This document shows positions 46,984-55,624 of a stretch of 64,000 bases of DNA, piece after piece. The notes below the pieces were generated by a model. That model saw nothing but the letters and a program-made list of their open reading frames with translations. It ran no database searches and was not told the origin of the DNA. Position 1 is the first letter of the stretch. Every line of letters starts with the position of its first letter. Source of the stretch: Sphaerisporangium perillae (GTDB taxonomy: Bacteria; Actinomycetota; Actinomycetes; Streptosporangiales; Streptosporangiaceae); NCBI RefSeq assembly GCF_023276435.1, contig NZ_JALLPO010000001.1:124001-188000 (forward strand), read 5' to 3'. The translations under genes were made by a program, and so were the position numbers.

Positions 46984-48189
46984 GTGGTGAGCATCGGCGG
47001 TACGGCCAGCACGACAGCGGTGCTGCGCGTCATGAATGAGCGTGCGGTCTTCGCGGAGATCTTCAAGCTGGGGAAGGTGTCCCGGCCCGAGCTCGCGCAG
47101 GCCACCGGGCTGTCCAAGCCGACGATCTCCATGGCCCTCACCGATCTCGAACGCGCCCGCCTGGTACGGCCCGTCGGCCTGCGCACCGGCAGCACCGGGC
47201 GCGCCGCCCTGCTGTACGAGATCCGGCCCCAGGCCGGCTGGGTGCTCGCCGTCGACGTGGGAAGGGAGTTCGTCCGGCTGGCCCTCGCCGATCTCGTCGG
47301 CGACATCGCCGCCCGCAGGGACGAGCACCGCAAGGGCGGCGAGACCCCGGACGAGCTCGTCGCCTGGCTCGGCGGCCTGACCCGCGAACTGGTCGACGAG
47401 GCGGGGGCGGCACTCGGAGACATCACGCTGACGGTCTTCGGCACGCCCGGCATCCACGACAAGGAGACCGGCTCGCTCCAGCTCGCCCCGAACCTCCCTG
47501 GCTGGGATCGGCCGGGAGCGATCGAACTGCTGGCGGGCGTCGCCGCCGACGCGCCGTACGTCGTGGAGAACGACGTCGACCTCGCCGCCGTGGGAGAGGG
47601 CGCCTACGGCCTCGGGCAGGGCGTCGACCACTTCGCCCTGGTCTGGATCGGCACCGGCATCGGCATGGGCGTCGTCATCGACGGCAAGCTCTACCGCGGC
47701 GCGCAGGGCGCCGCCGGAGAGATCTCCTACCTGCCGGTCGGCGAGGGCGATCCGCTGGTCAACCGCGGCCGGGGCATGCTGGAGTCCGTGGCGTCCGCCG
47801 ACGGCGTGGTCGCGCTCGCCACCCGGCTCGGCATGAAGGGCGTGACCAGCGCGAAGGACGTCTTCGACGCCGCCCGCGCGGCCGACCCGGTCGCCTGCCG
47901 GGTCGTCGCCACCGAGGCCGACCACATCGCGCACGCCCTGGCCGGCGTCATCGCCGTGCTCGACCCCCAGCTCGTCGTGCTGGGCGGCGGCATCGGCGTC
48001 CAGGCAGGCGACCTGCTGATCGGCCCGGTCACCGACTGCCTGCGCGACCTGGTGGCGCTGCGCGTCCCGATGATCAAAGCGTCCACCCTCGGCACGGAGG
48101 CGGTGCTGCTCGGCGCGATGGCCGTGGGCCTGACCACGGCCCGCGACCTGGTCTTCGAGCGGGCCGTCGCCCAGGTTCCTCCCGATTGA
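46984..48189 (+). CDS. ROK-family transcriptional repressor
   Basis: The 401-residue protein has an N-terminal winged helix-turn-helix (AEIFKLGKVSRPELAQATGL, then SKPTISMALTDLERA, residues 20-60) joined to a ROK domain (VLAVDVGREFVRLALAD; ENDVDLAAVGE; GTGIGMGVVIDGKLYRGAQG). This is the XylR/NagC type, which leaves DNA on binding a sugar. It lacks the CxCGxxGC zinc motif, as does the ROK kinase it faces. Start: GTG at 46984 or the next GTG. Divergent from the sugar ABC operon, its probable target. Confidence 0.9.
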   Translation: MVSIGGTASTTAVLRVMNERAVFAEIFKLGKVSRPELAQATGLSKPTISMALTDLERARLVRPVGLRTGSTGRAALLYEIRPQAGWVLAVDVGREFVRLALADLVGDIAARRDEHRKGGETPDELVAWLGGLTRELVDEAGAALGDITLTVFGTPGIHDKETGSLQLAPNLPGWDRPGAIELLAGVAADAPYVVENDVDLAAVGEGAYGLGQGVDHFALVWIGTGIGMGVVIDGKLYRGAQGAAGEISYLPVGEGDPLVNRGRGMLESVASADGVVALATRLGMKGVTSAKDVFDAARAADPVACRVVATEADHIAHALAGVIAVLDPQLVVLGGGIGVQAGDLLIGPVTDCLRDLVALRVPMIKASTLGTEAVLLGAMAVGLTTARDLVFERAVAQVPPD

Positions 48190-48258
48190 CGACCACGGGT
48201 TCCGTGCGAATCGTGTCCGATCGGTGAGATGTCGTGTTCGACCACCGAGACGGACCGG

Positions 48259-48264
48259 TAGGGT
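48259..48264 (+). promoter_or_regulatory. -10 box of leuB, leaderless transcript
   Basis: TAGGGT (48259-48264) lies six bases before the leuB ATG with TTCGAC (48237-48242) 16 bases upstream. The transcription start would fall at or within a base or two of the start codon. No ribosome site is present. GGTGAGATGTC (48223-48233) just upstream resembles GGTGAGACATG upstream of ilvB (31268-31278). Confidence 0.55.
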
Positions 48265-48270
48265 ACGAGC

Positions 48271-49335
48271 ATGCGGGAATCTCACGACATTCGTCTCGCC
48301 GTCATCCCGGGAGACGGCATCGGCAGTGAAGTGGTCGCCGAAGGGCTCAAGGTCCTCGACGCCGTCGGGCTCAAGGTGGAGACCACCACCTACGACCTCG
48401 GCGCCAAGCGCTACCACGCCACCGGCGAGACCCTTCCCGACGAGACCCTCGCCGAGCTGCGCGGATACGACGCGATCCTGCTGGGCGCGGTCGGCGACCC
48501 GAGCGTGCCGCCCGGCGTCCTCGAGCGCGACCTGCTGCTCAAGCTCCGCTTCGAGTTCGACCACTACGTCAACCTGCGCCCGGTCAAGCTCTTCCCCGGT
48601 GTCGAGACCCCCCTCGCCAAGGCCCGCCCCGAGGACATCGACATGATCGTCGTGCGTGAGGGCACCGAGGGCCCCTACGCCGGAGCCGGCGGCACCTTGC
48701 GGCGCGGCACCTCGCAGGAGATCGCCACCCAGGAGAGCCTCAACACCGCCTTCGGCGTCGAGCGCGTCGTGCGCTTCGCGTTCGACAAGGCCATGACCAG
48801 GCCCCGCCGGAAGCTGACGCTGGTCCACAAGACCAACGTCCTGACCTACGCGGGCGACCTGTGGGCACGCGTCGTCGAGCGCGTCTCCGCCGAGTATCCC
48901 GAGGTCACCACCGACTACTGCCATGTCGACGCGGCCTCGATGTTCTTCGTGTCGCAGCCGCAGCGGTTCGACGTGGTCGTCACCGACAACCTGTTCGGCG
49001 ACATCCTCACCGACCTCGGCGCCGCCATCGCCGGCGGCATCGGCCTGGCCGCCAGCGGCAACGTCAACCCCGCGCGTCCAGGGTCCGACTCCTGGGCGCC
49101 GAGCATGTTCGAGCCCGTCCACGGCAGCGCCCCCGACATCGCCGGGCGGGGCAAGGCCGACCCGACGGCCACGATCCTGTCCGTCGCCATGCTCCTCGAC
49201 CACCTCGGCCTCGCCGAGGAGGCCGCCCGGGTCGAGCAGGCCGTGGCCACCGACCTCGTCGAGCGGCAGGTCGACTGGATCTCCCGCACCACCCGCGAGG
49301 TCGGCGACGACATCACCGCACGAGTAACCGGCTGA
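48271..49335 (+). CDS. leuB: 3-isopropylmalate dehydrogenase
   Basis: LeuB oxidatively decarboxylates 3-isopropylmalate in leucine synthesis with NAD and Mg or Mn. The 354-residue protein has the family start [15 protein letters not shown], the substrate-binding arginines and [10 protein letters not shown], the catalytic Tyr/Lys pair region, metal-binding [11 protein letters not shown] and the nucleotide loop [13 protein letters not shown]. Length is normal for the actinobacterial type. ilvE follows 231 bases later. Confidence 0.94.
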   Translation: MRESHDIRLAVIPGDGIGSEVVAEGLKVLDAVGLKVETTTYDLGAKRYHATGETLPDETLAELRGYDAILLGAVGDPSVPPGVLERDLLLKLRFEFDHYVNLRPVKLFPGVETPLAKARPEDIDMIVVREGTEGPYAGAGGTLRRGTSQEIATQESLNTAFGVERVVRFAFDKAMTRPRRKLTLVHKTNVLTYAGDLWARVVERVSAEYPEVTTDYCHVDAASMFFVSQPQRFDVVVTDNLFGDILTDLGAAIAGGIGLAASGNVNPARPGSDSWAPSMFEPVHGSAPDIAGRGKADPTATILSVAMLLDHLGLAEEAARVEQAVATDLVERQVDWISRTTREVGDDITARVTG

Positions 49336-49357
49336 GGGGCCGCCCGACGCCGACCGA

Positions 49358-49398
49358 CGCGCATGGTGGCCCCCGTGACGGGCCGCCGTGCGCGTTTT
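49358..49398 (+). terminator. leuB terminator
   Basis: A 15-bp stem with two G-U pairs (49358-49372 with 49380-49394; CGCGCA outer arm pairing TGCGCG) and a 7-base loop is followed by TTTT. It lies 22 bases after leuB. Confidence 0.8.
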
Positions 49399-49566
49399 CG
49401 CGTTCCAGGAGCCGCCGGCACCCGTCAGGCGCCATAGGAGGTCGGGCAAGGGGGAGGCCGAACGGCCAGACTCCCGTATGTCCAGATGATGCAGTAGTTT
49501 CCCGTTACCTGGTCCGTCGCAGAATGGATGCAGGCGAGACCGACAGAGAAGAGAAGGATCTTCGAC

Positions 49567-50664
49567 ATGACCACCGCTCAGCAGCTCAGCTTCGACGTGC
49601 AGCTCTCCGACGCCGCTCGCACTCCGGCCGAGCGCGAGCGGGTACTGGCGGATCCCGGTTTCGGGCAGACCTTCACCGATCACATGATCTCGGTCGACTA
49701 CACCGAGGGACGCGGCTGGCACGACGCCCGCCTCCTGCCGTACGGGCCGCTCACGCTGGACCCGGCCACCGCCGTCTTCCACTACGCGCAGGAGCTGTTC
49801 GAGGGGCTCAAGGCCTACCGGCAGGAGGGCGGTTCGATCGTCACCTTCCGGCCCTTCGCCAACGCGGGGCGCTTCAACAGGTCGGCCGCCCGCATGGCGA
49901 TGCCCGAGCTGCCCGAGGAGGCCTTCGTCGAGTCGCTGGAGCTGCTCGTCCAGACCGACCGCGAGTGGGTGCCGACCGCGGAGGGCCACAGCCTCTACCT
50001 GCGCCCGTTCATGATCGCGACTCAGTCGGGGCTGGGCGTCAACTACCCCTCGAGGACCTTCAAGTACATGGTGATCGCCTCGCCCGCCGCCGCGTACTTC
50101 TCGGGGGGCGTCAAGCCCGTCTCGGTCTGGCTCTCCCAGGACTACACCCGCGCGGCGCCCGGCGGCACCGGCTTCGCCAAGTGCGGCGGCAACTACGCCG
50201 CCGCGTTCGTGGCGCAGCGACAGGCTGTCGAGAACGGCTGTGACCAGGTCGTCTGGCTCGACGCCTTCGAGCACCGCTACGTCGAGGAGATGGGCGGGAT
50301 GAACCTGTTCTTCGTGTTCGGTGACCGCCTGCTCACCCCCGACCTGACCGGGACGCTCCTTCCCGGCGTCACCCGCGACTCCCTGCTCACCATGGCCGCC
50401 GACCTCGGGCTGACCGCCGAGGAGGGCAAGATCTCCATCGACGAGTGGCGGGCCGGCTGCGAGTCCGGCGAGCTGACCGAGGTCTTCGCCTGCGGCACGG
50501 CCGCGGTGATCACCCCGGTGGGTTCGGTCAAGGGCGTGGAGGGCGGCTGGACGATCGGTGACGGCACCGCCGGCAAGCTCACGCTCCGGCTGCGCGACGA
50601 GCTGATGGGCATCCAGTACGGCACCCGCCCCGACCCGCACAACTGGGTCCACAAGATCTGCTGA
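49567..50664 (+). CDS. ilvE: Branched-chain amino acid aminotransferase
   Basis: IlvE makes the last, reversible transamination to leucine, isoleucine and valine with PLP and glutamate. The 365-residue protein is the long, fold-IV actinobacterial/eukaryotic type: [17 protein letters not shown], then [13 protein letters not shown], the PLP lysine in [15 protein letters not shown], and [13 protein letters not shown]. The ATG at 49567 has GAAGGAT upstream. Convergent with the methyltransferase gene. Confidence 0.95.
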   Translation: MTTAQQLSFDVQLSDAARTPAERERVLADPGFGQTFTDHMISVDYTEGRGWHDARLLPYGPLTLDPATAVFHYAQELFEGLKAYRQEGGSIVTFRPFANAGRFNRSAARMAMPELPEEAFVESLELLVQTDREWVPTAEGHSLYLRPFMIATQSGLGVNYPSRTFKYMVIASPAAAYFSGGVKPVSVWLSQDYTRAAPGGTGFAKCGGNYAAAFVAQRQAVENGCDQVVWLDAFEHRYVEEMGGMNLFFVFGDRLLTPDLTGTLLPGVTRDSLLTMAADLGLTAEEGKISIDEWRAGCESGELTEVFACGTAAVITPVGSVKGVEGGWTIGDGTAGKLTLRLRDELMGIQYGTRPDPHNWVHKIC

Positions 50665-50675
50665 TCACGCGTTCA

Positions 50676-50709
50676 GAGCCCGGTCGAGCCTGCCTGGCCG
50701 GCCGGGCTC
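50676..50709. terminator. Hairpin between ilvE and the methyltransferase gene
   Basis: GAGCCCGG (50676-50683) and CCGGGCTC (50702-50709) are perfectly inverted around an 18-base loop in the 55-base gap between the two convergent stops. Confidence 0.6.
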
Positions 50710-50719
50710 CTGCTCGCCG

Positions 50720-51370
50720 TCAACGTTTGCGGATGAGGGTCAGGCCGTCGGCGATGGGCAGGAGGGTGCTGGTCACGCGGTCGTCCGCCCTGACCAGGTC
50801 GTTGAACCCGCGCATCGTCGCGGCCTCCCCGTCGGTGTAGTCGGCGACGGTGCCGTGGCGCAGCGTGTTGTCGACCAGGATGATGCCGCCGGGGGCGAGC
50901 CGCGACATGACGGCCTCGTAGTAGACCGGATAGCCGGCCTTGTCGGCGTCGATGAACGCGAGGTCCACCTCGGGCCGCACGGGGAACTCCCGCAGGGTCT
51001 CCGCCGCCGGGCCGAGCCGCAGCTCGATGAGACCGGCGACCCCCGCCCTCTCCCAGTACCTGCGGGCGATCGACGTCCATTCCGCGCTGACGTCGAAGCA
51101 GGTCAGCCTGCCGCCGGCGGGCAGCCCGCGGGCGATGCAGATCGACGAGTAGCCGGTGAACGTGCCGATCTCGACGGCGTTCCGCGCGCCGCTGATCTGC
51201 GTGATCATCGTCAGGAGGGTGCCCTGCTCGGGGGATATCTGCATCTCGGCGTCGTCACCCGCGGCCTTGAGCGTCTCCTCGGCCAGGTCCCTGAGGACGT
51301 CGTCGGGGGCCGTCGTGTGCTCGGCGGTGTACCGGGCGACGTCGGCGGTGATGAACGAGAAAGCCTTCAT
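50720..51370 (-). CDS. SAM-dependent class I O-methyltransferase
   Basis: The 216-residue protein belongs to the cation-dependent O-methyltransferase family (Methyltransf_3, caffeoyl-CoA/catechol type). The SAM site is VEIGTFTGYSSICIA, the acidic loop is CFDVSAEW, and the metal ligands are in FIDADKAGY and ILVDNTLRHG. Natural substrates in bacteria are usually catechols. This gene sits next to cimA in related actinomycetes without a known link to isoleucine synthesis. The ATG at 51370 begins the family start (MKAFSFI). Confidence 0.9.
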   Translation of the reverse strand: MKAFSFITADVARYTAEHTTAPDDVLRDLAEETLKAAGDDAEMQISPEQGTLLTMITQISGARNAVEIGTFTGYSSICIARGLPAGGRLTCFDVSAEWTSIARRYWERAGVAGLIELRLGPAAETLREFPVRPEVDLAFIDADKAGYPVYYEAVMSRLAPGGIILVDNTLRHGTVADYTDGEAATMRGFNDLVRADDRVTSTLLPIADGLTLIRKR

Positions 51371-51522
51371 GGCGTCATTGTCGTCCCAATGAGGGCCGCG
51401 AACCCGTGGATCGGCCGGTACCGGCCACCTCAGGATCTCAGTGACGGCTCGTTGCCACGCTGTCCCGAAATCTGAGATCAATGTGCCACATGGTGGCGGC
51501 GTGTGGCAGACTACGTTGCACC
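51371..51522. promoter_or_regulatory. Promoter region of cimA leader with inverted repeat
   Basis: TGCCACA (51484-51490) and TGTGGCA (51502-51508) are perfectly inverted with an 11-base spacer. A -10-like TACGTT (51512-51517) follows, five bases before the leader ATG, so the repeat sits where a repressor would block polymerase. Confidence 0.55.
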
Positions 51523-51564
51523 ATGTTCTACGGTCTGCTCATTATCAGCAGGCGCGCTGGCTGA
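51523..51564 (+). CDS. cimA leader peptide MFYGLLIISRRAG
   Basis: This 13-residue ORF has four consecutive Leu-Leu-Ile-Ile codons (CTG CTC ATT ATC) and ends RRAG, the same ending as the ilvB leader in this window. It lies between the promoter and a terminator 100 bases before cimA, and is very likely an attenuation sensor for leucine and isoleucine. Confidence 0.78.
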   Translation: MFYGLLIISRRAG

Positions 51565-51615
51565 AAAGGGACACCGCCAGCGCGCAGACCTCTCACGTCC
51601 GTGAGGGGTCTTTTT
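51532..51615 (+). promoter_or_regulatory. Attenuator RNA of cimA
   Basis: GCGCGCTGGC (51552-51561, end of the leader ORF) pairs perfectly with GCCAGCGCGC (51576-51585). GACCTCTCAC (51587-51596) pairs with GTGAGGGGTC (51601-51610), one G-U, followed by TTTTTGTTTG: a classic terminator. GGTCTGC (51532-51538, Gly-Leu-Leu codons) is complementary to GCAGACC (51584-51590), which overlaps the terminator's 5' arm, so this long-range pair and the terminator exclude each other. Confidence 0.78.
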
Positions 51616-51691
51616 GTTTGGGCCAGGTTCCGGCCCCCAGGCGGAAACCGCGCGCGGCGAACGTAGAAGAACCCCGCGAAGGAGACAAACC

Positions 51692-53266
51692 ATGGCCGAC
51701 GACCGCTTCCATGTGTACGACACGACGCTGCGCGACGGCGCGCAACAGGAGGGGCTCTCCCTCACCGTCGCCGACAAGCTCGCCGTCGCGCGCCACCTGG
51801 ACGACCTGGGCGTCGGCTTCATCGAAGGGGGCTGGCCGGGGGCCAACCCCAAGGACACAGAGTTCTTCCGGCGGGCTCAGACCGAGCTCGACCTGAAGCA
51901 CGCGCAGCTCGCCGCGTTCGGCGCGACCCGCCGGGCCGGAGTGAAGGCAGCCGACGACCCATTGGTGGCCGCTCTGCGCGAATCCGGCGCGCCGGTCGTG
52001 ACGCTTGTCGCCAAGAGTCACGACCGGCACGTGGAGCTGGCCCTTCGTACGACCCTCCAGGAGAACCTCGCGATGATCCGCGACACGGTCTCCCACCTTC
52101 GTGCGGAGGGACAGCGGGTCTTCCTCGACGCCGAGCACTTCTTCGACGGATACAGGTCCAACCCGGCGTACGCGCTGGAGGTCCTGCGCACCGCCGCCGA
52201 GGCCGGGGCGTCGGTGATCGCCCTGTGCGACACCAACGGCGGCATGCTCCCCGACGAGCTGGCCGACGTCGTGAACGAGGCCGTGGGGACCGGCGCGCGC
52301 ATCGGCATCCACTGCCACGACGACACCGGCTGCGCGGTCGCCAACTCCCTGGCGGCCGTCAAGGCGGGCGCCACCCACGTACAGGGCTGCGCCAACGGCT
52401 ACGGCGAGCGGTCCGGCAACGCCAACCTGTTCACCGTCGTCGCCAACCTCCAGCTCAAGAGGGGCTTCGACCTCGTGCCGCGGGAGTCCCTGGCCGATAT
52501 GACCCGCATCGCCCACGCGATCACCGAGGTCACCAACGTCACCCCGAACTCCCACCAGCCCTACGTCGGCGTCTCGGCGTTCGCCCACAAGGCCGGGCTG
52601 CACGCCAGCGCGATCAAGGTCGACCCGAACCTCTACCAGCACATCGACCCGTCCCAGGTCGGCAACGACATGCGCATGCTCGTCTCGGACATGGCCGGGC
52701 GCGCGTCGGTGGAGCTCAAGGGCAAGGCGCTCGGATACGACCTGACCTCGGCGCAGTCGCGCGAGCTGGTCGACCGGGTGAAGGACCTGGAGTCCCAGGG
52801 ACACACCTTCGAGGCCGCCGACGCCTCCTTCGAGCTGCTGCTCCGCGACACCGTCACCGGCGAGCGCCGCAGGCACTTCACCGTCGAGTCCTGGCGGGTC
52901 ATCGTCGAGCGCCGGCCCGGCGGGGACGTGGTAAGCGAGGCGACGGTCAAGCTGCACGCCAAGGACGAGCGCATCGTCGCCACCGGCGAGGGCAACGGCC
53001 CCGTCAACGCCCTCGACCGGGCCGTGCGCCTGGCGCTGGAGAAGCTCTACCCGGAACTCGCCGAGGTCGAGCTGATCGACTTCAAGGTCCGCATCCTGGA
53101 GGGCACCCACGGCACCGACGCCATCACCCGCGTCCTGATCACCTCCAGCGACGCCAGCGGCGAGTGGGCCACGGTCGGCGTCGGCGAGAACATCATCGAA
53201 GCCTCCTGGCAGGCCCTCGAACAGGCCGTCACTTTCGGCCTCCTCCGCGCCGGCCACCAGGCCTGA
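51692..53266 (+). CDS. cimA: Citramalate synthase
   Basis: CimA condenses acetyl-CoA with pyruvate to (R)-citramalate, starting the threonine-independent route to 2-ketobutyrate and isoleucine. The 524-residue protein has the DRE-TIM metallolyase core ([38 protein letters not shown]) and a LeuA-type dimer domain at the C-terminus that binds a feedback amino acid. GGWPG near residue 45 and the overall length fit the CimA group rather than 2-isopropylmalate synthase. ATG with GAAGGAG upstream. It is under its own Leu/Ile leader-peptide attenuator. Confidence 0.92.
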   Translation: MADDRFHVYDTTLRDGAQQEGLSLTVADKLAVARHLDDLGVGFIEGGWPGANPKDTEFFRRAQTELDLKHAQLAAFGATRRAGVKAADDPLVAALRESGAPVVTLVAKSHDRHVELALRTTLQENLAMIRDTVSHLRAEGQRVFLDAEHFFDGYRSNPAYALEVLRTAAEAGASVIALCDTNGGMLPDELADVVNEAVGTGARIGIHCHDDTGCAVANSLAAVKAGATHVQGCANGYGERSGNANLFTVVANLQLKRGFDLVPRESLADMTRIAHAITEVTNVTPNSHQPYVGVSAFAHKAGLHASAIKVDPNLYQHIDPSQVGNDMRMLVSDMAGRASVELKGKALGYDLTSAQSRELVDRVKDLESQGHTFEAADASFELLLRDTVTGERRRHFTVESWRVIVERRPGGDVVSEATVKLHAKDERIVATGEGNGPVNALDRAVRLALEKLYPELAEVELIDFKVRILEGTHGTDAITRVLITSSDASGEWATVGVGENIIEASWQALEQAVTFGLLRAGHQA

Positions 53267-53333
53267 CCGGCCCGACGCCGTCGGCCCCGGCCCCGGCGCC
53301 GGCCACCAGGCCTGACCGTCCCGACGCCGTCGG
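53247..53333 (+). repeat. 38-bp tandem duplication over the end of cimA
   Basis: The bases 53247-53284, which include the cimA stop codon, recur at 53296-53333 with one mismatch, a 49-base period. The copy is non-coding. It looks like a recent slippage or short tandem duplication that left cimA intact. Confidence 0.8.
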
Positions 53334-53569
53334 ACGCGGCCCCGGCCATCCCGTCCGACCTGGTCCATCCTCCCCGCCTGGATGGTCTTGCCTTGATCGG
53401 CGCCGGTATGGCGGGTCGTGGGGCGGTGGGATCGGCGCCGTTCACGGTCGGCAACCGGTCCTTGCCCAGGGAGCCGGTCGTTCAGCAGAAGAGCCCTCGC
53501 CGCAGCGAGGGCTCTCATTTCCGGCTCGGCGTCTGGCCGGACAGCGGTCGTAGGCGTTGCCGCCTGCAC
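53334..53569. other. Gap between cimA and the DUF397 gene
   Basis: Nothing coding is visible. The only structured element is the hairpin at 53490-53515, listed separately. Confidence 0.5.
53490..53520. terminator. Terminator downstream of cimA
   Basis: AGAGCCCTCGC-CGCA-GCGAGGGCTCT is a perfect 11-bp stem with a 4-base loop, followed by CATTT. It lies 224 bases after cimA, near the end of the converging DUF397 gene, and can serve both. Confidence 0.85.
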
Positions 53570-53773
53570 TCACACGCCGAGGGCGCCGTCCTTGACCTCG
53601 CTCAGGAACGCCGACCACTCGCCAGGCGTGAAGACGAGCGCCGGACCGGCCAGGTTCTTGCTGTCGCGCACGGCGACGATGCCCGGCAGATTCGACGCCA
53701 CCTCAACACAGTTCCCGCCGTCGCCACCGCTGTAGCTGCTCTTACGCCACAGAGCATCCCGAAGATCATCCAT
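53570..53773 (-). CDS. DUF397 small protein
   Basis: The 67-residue protein has the DUF397 signature: WRKSSYSGGDGGNCVEVA followed by VAVRDSKN and FTPGEWSAFL. In streptomycetes such proteins are encoded next to WhiJ-type XRE regulators and act with them as small partners in development-linked regulation. Its start overlaps the 3' end of the upstream XRE gene by eight bases, so the two are coupled. Confidence 0.92.
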   Translation of the reverse strand: MDDLRDALWRKSSYSGGDGGNCVEVASNLPGIVAVRDSKNLAGPALVFTPGEWSAFLSEVKDGALGV

Positions 53774-54587
53774 CGTGATCCACCACCTCATGTATGAGCT
53801 TGAGCGACTGTTTGTACGGTACGGCCTCCGAACTGAGCGCGTCATACCTACGGAGCAGCCTGACGATCGTCGGGCGATCCTCCACGATGCGGCCGTTGGG
53901 CTGCCCTTCCACGTATGCGGCATACGACGAACCGTTCCGCTCCGCGACGATGAAGCCGCCGAGTAGCCCGCAGAGCGCCTGAGCCGTCTGGGGGACGACC
54001 TGAATCGTCACCTGGGGGCGCTGGGCCACCTCCAGGAGGTGTTTCAACTGCTCTCTGCGAACTTCCGCATCCCCGATCGGCCTATGAAGCACGGCTTCGT
54101 CGATCAGCGCAACGACGAACGGGGGGTCGTCGCGGTCGAGGACCGACTGTCTTTGCATGCGGCCGGCGATGCGCTCGTCCACCTCATCGCCGCTGATGCC
54201 GGGCTCGGCCGCGAACAGCTCCCGTGCGTATGCCTCTGTCTGGAGGAGACCAGGGATCAGCATTGGCTCCCAGCCCTTGAGGGCTGTGGCGTCCTGTTCC
54301 TCTTCCAGCCATGGCCTGAAGTGCTCCGGCGCCCTGTGCCAGGTGGTGGCGACGTGCAGCCTGGTCATGGTGCCGTCCAGGCCGAAGGCTCGGTCGCACA
54401 GTTCCGCGAAGCGCTGTGACGGGGCGCGCTTGAGCGACTCGATCATGGCGACCATGGACTCCGAGAACCCGATGCGTTCGGCGAGCTGCTTCTGGGTGAG
54501 GTTCGCGGCGGTCCGGTAACGCCGCAGTTCGAAGACAAACAGGGCACGTGGTGACTCATGGGGATCAATTTCGCTAACCGGGGTCAT
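53766..54587 (-). CDS. XRE-family regulator with DUF5753 (WhiJ-like)
   Basis: The 273-residue protein has an N-terminal XRE helix-turn-helix (FELRRYRTAANLTQKQLAER, then IGFSESMVAMIESLKRAPS, residues 17-60) and the DUF5753 domain (WLEEEQDATALKGWEPMLIP, PGLLQTEAYAREL) of unknown ligand. This is the WhiJ type. The ATG at 54587 has GGGAGGTG seven bases upstream. It is divergent from an anti-sigma-type ATPase gene and overlaps the DUF397 gene, reproducing the three-gene arrangement seen at whiJ/abaA-like loci. Confidence 0.92.
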   Translation of the reverse strand: MTPVSEIDPHESPRALFVFELRRYRTAANLTQKQLAERIGFSESMVAMIESLKRAPSQRFAELCDRAFGLDGTMTRLHVATTWHRAPEHFRPWLEEEQDATALKGWEPMLIPGLLQTEAYARELFAAEPGISGDEVDERIAGRMQRQSVLDRDDPPFVVALIDEAVLHRPIGDAEVRREQLKHLLEVAQRPQVTIQVVPQTAQALCGLLGGFIVAERNGSSYAAYVEGQPNGRIVEDRPTIVRLLRRYDALSSEAVPYKQSLKLIHEVVDHDG

Positions 54588-54765
54588 TTGCACCTCCCAT
54601 TTTGAACAGGGGATATGGGAGTGGCGCCTCACCCCCTGAGTCACCCCTACTGTGCCTAGGGTGTGAGCCGATTTCGCCACCGATCGTAGTCGCTCGTTGA
54701 CAATCTGGTAAGGCGAAGTCTTCAGGACGCGTGAACCTTCCCGGCGGACGAAAAGGTGTTTGCGC

Positions 54766-55293
54766 ATGGCGGCAGGTCGCCTATTGGGCGTTACCGAACT
54801 CCTCGGTTCTCCCGAGTCGGTCTCGCGGGCACGCGAATATGTCAGGCGGAAACTGGGCGACGCCCATCCCGCCATTGACGACGTGACACTGCTGGTCTCC
54901 GAAGTCGTCACCAACGCCGTCCTTCATTCGGATTCCAAGAACGGCGGGAAGGTGACCCTGGCCATCGCGGACTGCCATGACTTCGTCCACGTCGACGTGG
55001 TGGACGAGGGCGGTGAGTGCTCTCCACGCCTGTGCGGGGACCTGCTCGCCGAAGGGGGGCGAGGGTTGGTGCTCGTCGACCTGATCTCTCATCAATGGAG
55101 CGTTCGCGAGGACGACACCGGGCGAACCGTCTGGTTCGACGTGAAATACAAGTGCGGGAGTGACGGCACGACGAGGCACGGTTCCTCGTCCCCGGACAAT
55201 CCCCATCCGAGCGGGGGCGGCGGCGCGGGAGAATCACCGGCAACGGAGCCGGACGATTCACTTCCCCCCGGTCCGCGCTGTCGCCCCACTTGA
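54766..55293 (+). CDS. Anti-sigma-factor-type HATPase
   Basis: The 175-residue protein has a GHKL ATPase fold of the RsbW/SpoIIAB class: VTLLVSEVVTNAVLHSDS (N box, residues 42-59), VDVVDEGGE (G1) and GGRGLVLVDLIS (G2). A 50-residue Ser/Gly/Pro tail follows without similarity. Proteins of this kind inhibit sigma factors or act as kinases of anti-anti-sigma proteins; streptomycete whiJ-type loci carry a similar one. Start: ATG at 54766 with AAAAGG 10 bases upstream; a TTG two codons earlier is possible. Confidence 0.85.
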   Translation: MAAGRLLGVTELLGSPESVSRAREYVRRKLGDAHPAIDDVTLLVSEVVTNAVLHSDSKNGGKVTLAIADCHDFVHVDVVDEGGECSPRLCGDLLAEGGRGLVLVDLISHQWSVREDDTGRTVWFDVKYKCGSDGTTRHGSSSPDNPHPSGGGGAGESPATEPDDSLPPGPRCRPT

Positions 55294-55349
55294 TACGACC
55301 CGGCGTGCGAGTGAATGAGGGGCCGGAATGTTCTGACGCGGGCGCGCCG

Positions 55350-55390
55350 GTGCCCGGCATGGGGAATTCCCTTCCCCGGATGCCGGGCAC
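55350..55390 (+). terminator. Strong hairpin after the HATPase gene
   Basis: GTGCCCGGCAT (55350-55360) and ATGCCGGGCAC (55380-55390) pair perfectly; inside, GGGGAA pairs TTCCCC with a 2-base bulge and a 5-base loop. The total is 17 paired bases. It is followed by a C/T-rich tail. Confidence 0.8.
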
Positions 55391-55624
55391 AGTCTGGCCC
55401 TTTCCCCATTGTGATCACGAATGCAAGCTCATCGGAGCCGCGTGCGACTCCCTCGATCATGCGATACCCCGATTGGGAGGGGTTTGTCGGATTCAAAACG
55501 GGCTGGCAATTAACGTCAGAACGGCACGAATCGGGTGGTCGATCTGCCGATTGGAGCGGTCGATCTTGCAGGGGTGATCCATTGGGCGGTTCGGGTTTCG
55601 GGCGGCTCAAAGGGCTCCAACGGA
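55391..55624. other. Gap between the HATPase gene and the ABC operon
   Basis: No gene is convincing here. This stretch is noticeably AT-richer than its surroundings; the open frame of about 95 codons that crosses it (from 55290) has codon use unlike the neighbours. Nothing mobile is recognisable. Confidence 0.5.

Noticed and set aside
46930-50652. A 1,240-codon open frame on the minus strand across the ROK repressor, leuB and ilvE
   Set aside because: It is antisense to three well-identified genes and is open only because GC-rich third positions remove stops. No ribosome site or domain is visible.
55290-55577. A 95-codon ORF after the HATPase gene
   Set aside because: It crosses a strong terminator, has no ribosome site and has codon use unlike neighbours.
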